DNA of 64,000 nucleotides, from NCBI GenBank assembly GCA_032719365.1, contig CM064872.1:22049758-22113757 (forward strand), read 5' to 3'. The stretch's first letter is position 1. Every line of letters begins with the position of its first letter. Source of the DNA: Prinsepia uniflora. Taxonomy: Eukaryota > Streptophyta > Magnoliopsida > Rosales > Rosaceae. The notes beneath the pieces were generated by a model. The model saw only the letters and a program-made list of their open reading frames with translations. It had not been told where the DNA came from and made no database searches. The position numbers and the translations under genes are program-made. Shown here piece after piece: positions 56,763 through 64,000 of the stretch.

Positions 56763-57299
56763 CTCCCCTTTGGATATTTCATGTAATGGTACTGCTTGGC
56801 TACACACATATATGTTGCCTCGTTAAAACCTTGCGAGGTAACAAAAACCCTATGGGACAAAAATAACCCTGGTCGAAGGAAAAAGAGTGCAACGTGCGTA
56901 TAAGTGATCACATCGAAATCTTCTGAGGTAGCTGATGTCGTCTCTTCTGGAGTACGGGTAGATAATCTGCCTTTAAGATAAAATGCATTAGTTTTGCTCC
57001 ACCAAAACCTTACCCGGTAAACCCAATGGGAAAAACCCGTGATTGAAGGGAAAAGATGTGCAAATGCATATGAGTCAAATCATGGCATCTTCAGGATGCA
57101 TTGTTAACAGGGTGATCATACCAAAATGTGCCTCATTAAAACCTAGACAGGTAACAAAACCCAATGGGACAAAATAACCCTGATCGTAGGATAAAAGAGT
57201 ACACGATGATCATGTGAATATATTTCGGGATACTCAGTACACTTCTGGATACATGGTATACTTCAGGATACTCCCCCTGATATTGACTCCCCCTGAAAA

Positions 57300-58100
57300 C
57301 TATAGATTAGGTAGATCAGCCAGTCTACGTAAACCAATACCTTGCACATGCTGCTGGAATGTGGCCTTTGGTAATGACTTGGTGAACAAGTCCGCATGGT
57401 TATCTTGAGATCGTATTGGCTTGATCTCAATCTTCCGATGTTCTTGCTGTTGCTGGTTAAAGAAGAACTTCGGTGCAATATGCTTGGTGTTGTCTCCCTT
57501 AATGAAACCGGTCTTCATCTGCTCTATGCAGGCAGCATTATCTTCGTAGATAACTGTCGGTTCATTACGGGTGGAATTCAGTCCACATGTACCTCGAATA
57601 TGCCCAGTAACAGCTCTTAGCCATATGCATTCACGAACTGCTTCGTGCAGGGCTAAAATCTCGGCATGATTCGAAGACGTAGCAACAAGGGTCTGTTTTG
57701 TAGACCTCCAAGATATCGCTGTGTTCCCAATGGTAAAGACATAACCGGATTGGGAACGTGCCTTATGTGGGTCTGATAGGTAACCTGCATCAGCATACCC
57801 AACGAGGCGTGCATCATTTCGAGGACCAAGGGGGTTTGATTCATTCCTCGATGCATAGGGATAGAATAAGCCCATATCCGTTGTACCTCTAAGGTATCGG
57901 AAGATGTCTTTTATGCCATTCCAGTGGCGGCGTGTTGGCGCATAGCTAAATCTAGCTAGCAAGTTCACAGCGAATGAAATTTCTGGTCTAGTGCATTGAG
58001 CCAAGTACAACAGTGCGCCTATTGCACTTAGATATGGCACTTCTGGTGTTAATATCTCTTCGTTGTCATCTGCTGGACGAAACGGGTCCTTTTTAGGATC
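57300..58100 (-). pseudogene. Copia-B RT end and RNase H
   Basis: Open from the 'YLSAIGALLYLAQCTRP' segment through 'VGYADAGYLSD', 'SSNHAEILAL' and 'YEDNAACIEQM' to 'RLADLPNL'. Unlike Copia-A there is no frameshift at the junction: the sense reads ATC-AAA-CCCCC-TTGG, one base fewer. The upstream part of Pol is separated from it by the 3.3-kb solo LTR. Confidence 0.85.
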
Positions 58101-58105
58101 TAGGC

Positions 58106-61100
58106 TGTAATGATCCGTCCCGAGTGTCGGGACTAAATAATAATTAATTATGAATTAGAATGACTAATCGGGGATTAGTTGAGTGAAATCGGACGAAACG
58201 TGCAAAATGACCGTTTTGCCTCTAGCGTGGGCAAAATGTTGACTTTTAGCTCGGGCGGTCAAATGGACTTTGACCGATGACTGTGACGTAGTTCGGGACG
58301 TCACGAGTTCATAGACAGGTGGCACGTTCAATTCCGACATTCGTAGAGAAAGTTATGATGTTCGGAAGTTGAGGGGTATTTTGGTAATTTGGCATATTAG
58401 GGGCCAAATGTTGACTTTTTGATCGGGAGGTCCGATGGACGAGGGCCAAGGACCGTTACGTAGGTCTCGTTGATACGAATTCAATGACAGGCGGCATGCC
58501 GAAATCGGAGATTCGACGACGAAGTTATGGTCACGGAATCAGGCTCGATTAACCGAACGAACCGGAATTAAAATAATAATATAATAATGAACAGTACCCG
58601 GTGACTGAACACACTTGGATGAGTGACAAGTGTCACTCATCCCCTAAAATCAGGCATTAAACCAGATCCCATGTTTTGGGGAAGACACAATTATGATGTT
58701 TTATTAATTAATTAATCCTAATTATTTTTAATTCCTCCATTAATCTCCTTTGTTCTTCAAACCGTGTGAAATTCGGGAAGAAAATTGGAGAGTGTTAGCT
58801 GCCATTTCTAACTGGTTTTGAGGGCAAAATCGAGTGCTTGTTGAGACTAACTCAACTGGGTAAACACGGGAGATTGAGAGTGAGCTGGGAACTGGAATTC
58901 GAAAATTGGGTTTTTGGGAGGAAAAATCGAATTGGAAGAATTGAGCCGTGAGGAGGGGAATTGAAGCTTCAATTAGCTTCCTGAGGTTGAGACGAGTAGA
59001 ACTAGATCAAAAACGAGAGGAATTGGTGCCGTTTTGGCTCTGAACGGACTTGGTGACAATAATGGAGTTTGAAGGCCGAGTCGTGATCTTGGAGCGATCA
59101 AATGGTGTAATTGATGTGGGGATTATGTTCCTGAGGATCCCACGATGCTTCTGGGTTCATCAATTGGAAGAAACCATTGGAGATTGACGGACTTCCATGG
59201 TTGCACAGTGACAGCCGTTCTTCGAGGAATTGAGTTTGAGTCGTGGAGTTTGAGCCATAAATTGATCCAATTGAGTTGGGGGAAAGGTTTACCTGAGATC
59301 AATGAAGCTTCTTGATGAATCAATTTGGGGAAATCGTGTGGAATTGAGGGAGTTCGAATGATGAACAGTGGCCGGATGTCCTTCGATTGTTCATCCTTGA
59401 TCGTGAGGATTGAGGTAATGTTTCAAGTAATTGATGTTACAGAACCCTAATTGAACTTATAACGAAACTAAATGAATGCTCAATTGATGGAATCAGTGTC
59501 GAATTGGTAGGATTGGAACCGGGTCTGATCGCGGGCTAAAGGACCCGTTTATCAGAGAAACGGGTCAAGCTGGTGACACTGTAGCTGGCGCGTGGGTTTC
59601 ACGCGCAGCCACTCACGGCGGCGCGTGAGGGCGCGTCCGGCCTAGTCTCAAGGTGAGGTCAACATGACTTTTGATCCTCTCAGTGTAACGAACATTTTGA
59701 CGTTGATTTCGAGGAAATCGGATATTGTTTCGGTAATGTTCCGCGTATCCGAAGTTTTGTTTTACGAGTTAAATGCGTATTTAAATTCCGAAAAAATTTG
59801 GGGGAAATTATATGAAGTATTTGAGATGTTAGTAACCCTCTATAATGATTTTGGGCAGGAGTTGTGATTTCCAGAATTTACGGAAAAACGTGCAGCTCGG
59901 AAACGAACCGTTTTGAACGGTGTGTGTGAGTGGACTTTGTTTTCTAACCATGATGCATGCATATATGATTTAAAATGCTTTATTATATGATTTGATATGC
60001 TTTGGCATGATTGGTATTTCAATTCGGTGATTTCTCGGTTTTGTGATTATTATATTATTATATTATGGCACGATTTTCGAGAAATCATGAAATTGGTTAA
60101 AAAAGATATTGTGGGCGTGAGAACCCAAGTAAATAATGATTTTGACTCGGAATTGGAGTTACATGTGAATTTGATGAATTTGATAATTTTTGGTATCCTC
60201 GTGATTTTGTGATTATTTTAATCAGTCTTTCGGGCACGTTTTACGAGGAACGTGCAAATGATGTTTTGGGCTAAGCCCAGATTGAAAATGATGTTTTGAC
60301 TCGGGTTATGAGTCAGGAAGTTGAAAATAATATTTGGACTCGGATTATAAGTCAGTGATTGATTTCATGGATTTACGTGATCGTGGCAACTCGGGTTTAC
60401 GGTTGCACGGATTTACGTGATATTGATATTTTGGGCTTGAGACCCAATGGAATTGTGATTTTGGTTGGAATTGTATTTCCATGTGATGACATGATGATAT
60501 TGATGATTTTCGGATTTATAAAGTAAATCGGGACTTGGGGCTGAGACCCTGTGTTGATATATGATTTGGTTTTTAATGCAACTGTTTTTCACTGGTTTTT
60601 GTGATGGTGATATGTTGCGGATAATTAGGGCTTTCGGGAGAAAATATGTTTTTCCCCGGAGTGCATCCTGGAGATAACGCTCGCCTTCGGGATGGAAGTG
60701 TTTACCCCGAAGAGGTCACGTAGCACGATCTTTGTCTTGCAGCCCAGGGGAGGCTTGACTCAGATCAGATGTGCTGGATTATATGGATCGGTAAGTGATG
60801 TGTTCACGAGATCCGGATCGTCGGCTGGTGAGGTTTTTCCCAGCGACGGATTGCTGACTGATGATGTGTTCACAGCAGCGGATGCTCGGATTTTGAGCGG
60901 TCCTTGAGCCTATTGATATGCACGCGTTGCAGGGATAAACGTGACTCTAAGTAACCGGATATGGAAATAAGTCCCGTGGATTATGGAAAATGATTTTGAG
61001 GAAACCGTGGTTTAGCGGTTAAAATGATTTAAAGAAACTGTGAACTTTTTGAGATGTTAAACTGATTTGGTGAACATGAGTTTTTGTGGACCATGAGAGA

Positions 61101-61448
61101 AAATGTTTTGATTTTATCGGTCCACTGTTCATACTTGAATGATTACTATTACTCATGTTTTACGATATGCATGCAAGTTTGTGAAAACTGGAGGGTAAGA
61201 ATGTATTTTGGTAAATGTTTTTACATGAGGTCATTTTTGTCCACTTACACCTTTTCTATTTTGTTAACCCTTCAGGTCGTGGCGCGTTGATCGAGGCTAT
61301 TCCAGAGGTGGAGGTATGTGCGGGCACAGGCGCAAAAATTCCCTTGTCTGGCAGGTACTGAAGGGTAGTTTCGGACTTTCAGTTGACTTGTCAGACGGGA
61401 GCAGGACCGGGTACGATTTTTGACGGCCAGTTGGAACGGGTCCTGTCA
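58106..61448 (+). mobile_element. Solo LTR inserted in Copia-B pol
   Basis: TGTAATGATCCG...GGTCCTGTCA, 3343 bp, with perfect target duplication TAGGC (58101-58105 and 61449-61453). Removing it restores continuity with the Copia-A pol sequence. It contains the inverted repeat GTGACGT-N8-ACGTCAC at 58283-58304 and, at about 60266-60560, stems such as GACTC-GGGTTAT-GAGTC and GGGC-TAA-GCCC. No coding capacity. Confidence 0.9.
58283..58304. promoter_or_regulatory. Inverted repeat GTGACGT-N8-ACGTCAC in solo LTR
   Basis: Perfect arms with spacer AGTTCGGG, about 180 bp from the LTR start, then AGACAGGTGGCACG. Position and context match the copies at 1606, 3358 and 4118. Confidence 0.5.
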
Positions 61449-61453
61449 TAGGC

Positions 61454-61907
61454 TCCGGACAATCATGGGCATGCTTGATGGTTTTGCTTTATCCTCATTA
61501 AAACGTCTCAACATCTTCTGGATGTAATTCGATTGATGGACCAAAATCCCATCTGCACGGTGCTCGAGCTCCAGGCCGAGACAGAAGTGTGTTCTCCCAA
61601 GATCCTTCATTTCAAATTCTAACTTCAGGTGCTTAGCGGTTTCTTGGATCTCTTCAGGAGTACCAATCAGATTCATGTCATCGACATAAACTGCCACTAT
61701 AGCGAACCCGGAACTTGTCTTCTTAATAAACACGCATGGGCATAATTCATTATTCACATATCCCAATCTGATCAAATATTCACTTAGAAGGTTATACCAC
61801 ATCCGTTCGGATTGTTTCAATCCGTAAAGTGAACGCCTCAAACGAATGGAAAGCGTGTTCCGTGGTCTAGAACTATTTGAATCAGATAGCTTAAGTCCTT
61901 CATGAAC

Positions 61908-61960
<53 letters not shown>

Positions 61961-62576
61961 TATCTAGATCCCCATAGAGATAAGCTGTGACCACATCCAA
62001 AAGCTGCATACTCAGTTTTTCGGAAACAACCAAACTGATAAGGTAGCGGAACGTTATAATGTCCATTACGGGAGAGTACGTCTCCTCGTAATCAATCCCA
62101 GGGCGTTGAGAAAATCCTTGCGCCACTAAACGAGCTTTGTATCTCACAATCTCGTTTTTCTCATTACGCTTCCTTACAAATACCCATTTAAAGCCTACAG
62201 GTTTAACATGGGGAGGTGTGGGAGCTACAGGTCCAAACACCTTTCTTTTTGTCAAGGAATCAAGTTCGACCTGGATTGCTTCTTTCCATTTTGGCCAGTC
62301 TTCTCTACGTTGGCATTCATCAACAGAGCGAGGTTCGATATCATCACTAGTTATTATTTCAGTAGCTACTGCGAATACAAATATATCATCGATGATAATA
62401 TCATTCCGATTTCATATCTCATTTAAGCATGCATAGTTTACCGAGATCTCTCTATTCTCGGGAATGGGTTCAGACGTTGAGGCGTCCCCCGACGTCGTCT
62501 CTTCTAAGACAGACCCATAATCCGGAATTATCTCATGAGATGGATCGGATGATATAGTGATATCCAAGGGATTCAA
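61454..62576 (-). pseudogene. Copia-B reverse transcriptase with TA-repeat expansion
   Basis: The RT region is open from the start of RT ('GFKWVFVRKRNEKNE') through 'YVDDMNLIG' to the solo LTR insertion. A (TA)22 tract at 61912-61955 replaces an 8-bp ATATATAT in Copia-A and adds 12 codons of alternating Ile and Tyr without breaking the frame. The upstream linker is interrupted by TGA at 62412-62414. Confidence 0.85.
61912..61955. repeat. (TA)22 microsatellite inside RT
   Basis: 44 bp of perfect TA repeat, in frame in the RT of Copia-B. The equivalent site in Copia-A (near 43974-43981) has four units. Confidence 0.9.
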
Positions 62577-64000
62577 TTATGCCAAATTTGTCATCTTCCG
62601 GGGATAAGAATCCTTCGAACCTATTGGTCTACCTCGCTTCTGGGCAGAGACATATGACTGGTTAGCCGCCATGGCCGTACTTTGTCCATCTGGGACGACT
62701 CGTCCATCTGGGACGGCGCGTCCTACGGGGACGTCTATCCTTACAGGCACGTTTGCAGCAGGTATATGTGATCTCGTCACTTTAGCTAGATCAGAGAAAG
62801 CGTCTGGCATATTATTAGCTACACTCTGTAGATCTAGAATTCTCCGCACTTCATTTTCACTTTGTGCGGTTCGGGGATCAAGATGAGACATAGTGGAGAC
62901 AGTCCACATCAATTCACGTCGTTCTTCAGGAACGTTAGTGTTCTTATCTCCCCCTAACGGCGGGAAGACTGTCTCATCGAAGTGACAATCCGCAAAACGA
63001 GCGGTAAAGAGATCGCCTGTCAAGGGCTCTAAATATCGTATAATGGAGGGGGATTCATAGCCGACATATATGCCCCTCCGGCGTTGAGGTCCCATTTTTG
63101 TACGTTGTGGCGGCGCAATTGGCACGTAAAATGCGCACTCAAACACGTGTAAGTGCGAAACATCAGGTTCGTACCCAGTTACCAGCTGTAACGCGGAATA
63201 GGGTTGGGTGGCAGTGGGCCTCAACCAGACCAACATAGCTGCATGCAAAATTGCATAGCCCCACGAAGAAATTGGTAGCTTGGTGCGCATAACCAAAGTC
63301 CGTGCAATCATTTGTAATCGTTTAATGAATACTTCTGCGAGACCATTCTGGGTGTGAACATGTGCAACTGGATGTTCAATATCAATCCCAAGGGACATGC
63401 AATAATCATCGAAAGATTTCGATGTAAACTCCCCGGCATTATCAAGTCGAATGGAATTTATGGGATAATCCGAATGGTGGGCCCTTAATTTAATGATTTG
63501 GGCAAGGAGTTTAGCAAACGCAGCATTGCGTGTGGACAATAGGGTCACGTGTGACCACCTCGTCGATGCATCAACCAAAACCATGAAATATTTAAATGGT
63601 CCACATGGTGGTTGGATGGGTCCACAAATATCCCCTTGTATTCTGTACAAGAAAGGGACAGAGTCTTTATCGATCTTTGCATATGATGGTCTAGTGTTCA
63701 ATTTTCCCATTGAGCAAGCTTGGCATTGTGTGTCACTAAACACTAGGTCCTTATTTGTAAGGGGATGCCCGTGTGATGTATTGAGGATACGGCGCATCAT
63801 ACCTTGACTGGGGTGTCCCAATCGGTCATGCCATAATAAGTAGTTGCTAGGGTTAGGTAGCTTCCGGCTAGCTATGTGATTTGCCTCAATGGTCCTAATA
63901 GTGGTCATGTAGAGTCCACTCCTGAGGCATTTTAATTTCTCCAATGTACGCTTCCGGCCATACAAGTTGGATGTTATGCAAAGATATTCCGCATTTTTTT
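62577..64000 (-). pseudogene. Copia-B pre-integrase, integrase and linker
   Basis: From 63965 down: 'LLWHDRLGHPSQG', 'CQACSMGKL', 'QGDICGP', 'RLDNAGEF' and 'NGLAEVF', with the acidic triad kept, then the 'PVGRAVPDGRVVPDGQ' linker. Ends at a TAA (62577-62579) where Copia-A has CAA. The protease lies beyond the window edge. Confidence 0.85.

Larger units (their letters stand above)
56550..64000 (-). mobile_element. Copia-B: second copy of the Copia-A family, truncated by the window
   Basis: Minus strand. The 3' LTR is 56550-56762 (213 bp, same length as in Copia-A) with the purine tract AAAGGGGAG inside it. RNase H is at 57300-58100, then a solo LTR insertion at 58106-61448 (target duplication TAGGC), then RT, integrase and the pre-integrase region from 61454 to the window edge. 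Protein sequence is very close to Copia-A. At least two premature stops (TAA at 62577-62579 for a Gln codon, TGA at 62412-62414 for a Trp codon) and a TA-repeat expansion in RT show it is inactive. Confidence 0.9.

Noticed and set aside
1..64000. CRISPR arrays, prophages or bacterial operons
   Set aside because: No spaced identical repeats of that type and no bacterial gene organisation. The content is plant nuclear.

Overview
The window is transposon-dominated nuclear DNA of a flowering plant, probably a eudicot; I cannot name the species. The evidence is nested LTR retrotransposons with plant-type priming sites and TG...CA ends, Ty1/copia and Ty3/gypsy protein relics, a plant LINE of the DUF4283 type, a hAT element with an 8-bp target duplication, CACTA-like motif clusters, and AT-rich spacers. 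I saw no bacterial operons, rRNA genes, tRNA genes or CRISPR arrays. Only one stretch (about 34.3-36.3 kb) looks like a possible ordinary spliced gene.

Layout. 1-1449 is non-coding flank. 1450-16370 is a non-autonomous LARD-like retrotransposon (large LTRs, 3.6-kb non-coding core, target duplication ATGCA). Its 5' LTR is split by a solo LTR (3230-9138), which is itself split by a second solo LTR (3985-7006). 16376-17345 is a CACTA-like relic and 17346-17594 an LTR fragment. 17600-25423 is a minus-strand Ty3/gypsy element with decayed gag, protease, RT and RNase H (target duplication CAGCT). 25561 to about 26900 is a further LTR fragment. About 26900-33000 is a minus-strand LINE relic split by a deleted copia element (28288-32047, target duplication ATGAT). 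34330-36296 holds the candidate gene. About 36700-38700 is AT-rich transposon debris. 38752-45997 is a nearly complete copia element (Copia-A), and 46420-51393 a decayed minus-strand copia element (Copia-C). 51449-54682 is a hAT-type element, and 55418-56018 a Harbinger-like MITE. 56550-64000 is a second, minus-strand copy of the Copia-A family (Copia-B), interrupted by a solo LTR at 58106-61448 and running off the window.

How it fits together. Almost every boundary was fixed from TG...CA ends plus a matching target-site duplication, so the order of insertion can be read directly. Copia-A is the youngest-looking large element: its 213-bp LTRs differ at about four sites by hand count. It carries two frameshifts, one between the Gag domain and its zinc knuckle and one in a C8 run before RNase H.

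The most unusual signal is in Copia-A and Copia-B. It is an element-wide set of short perfect hairpins whose five-base loop is almost always CNGAA, in leader, gag, pol and trailer, in different reading frames, with unrelated complementary stems. The long-LTR gypsy-type families show two further recurring structures: a conserved inverted repeat GTGACGT-N8-ACGTCAC near the start of the LTR, and arrays of short hairpins with compensating stem changes.
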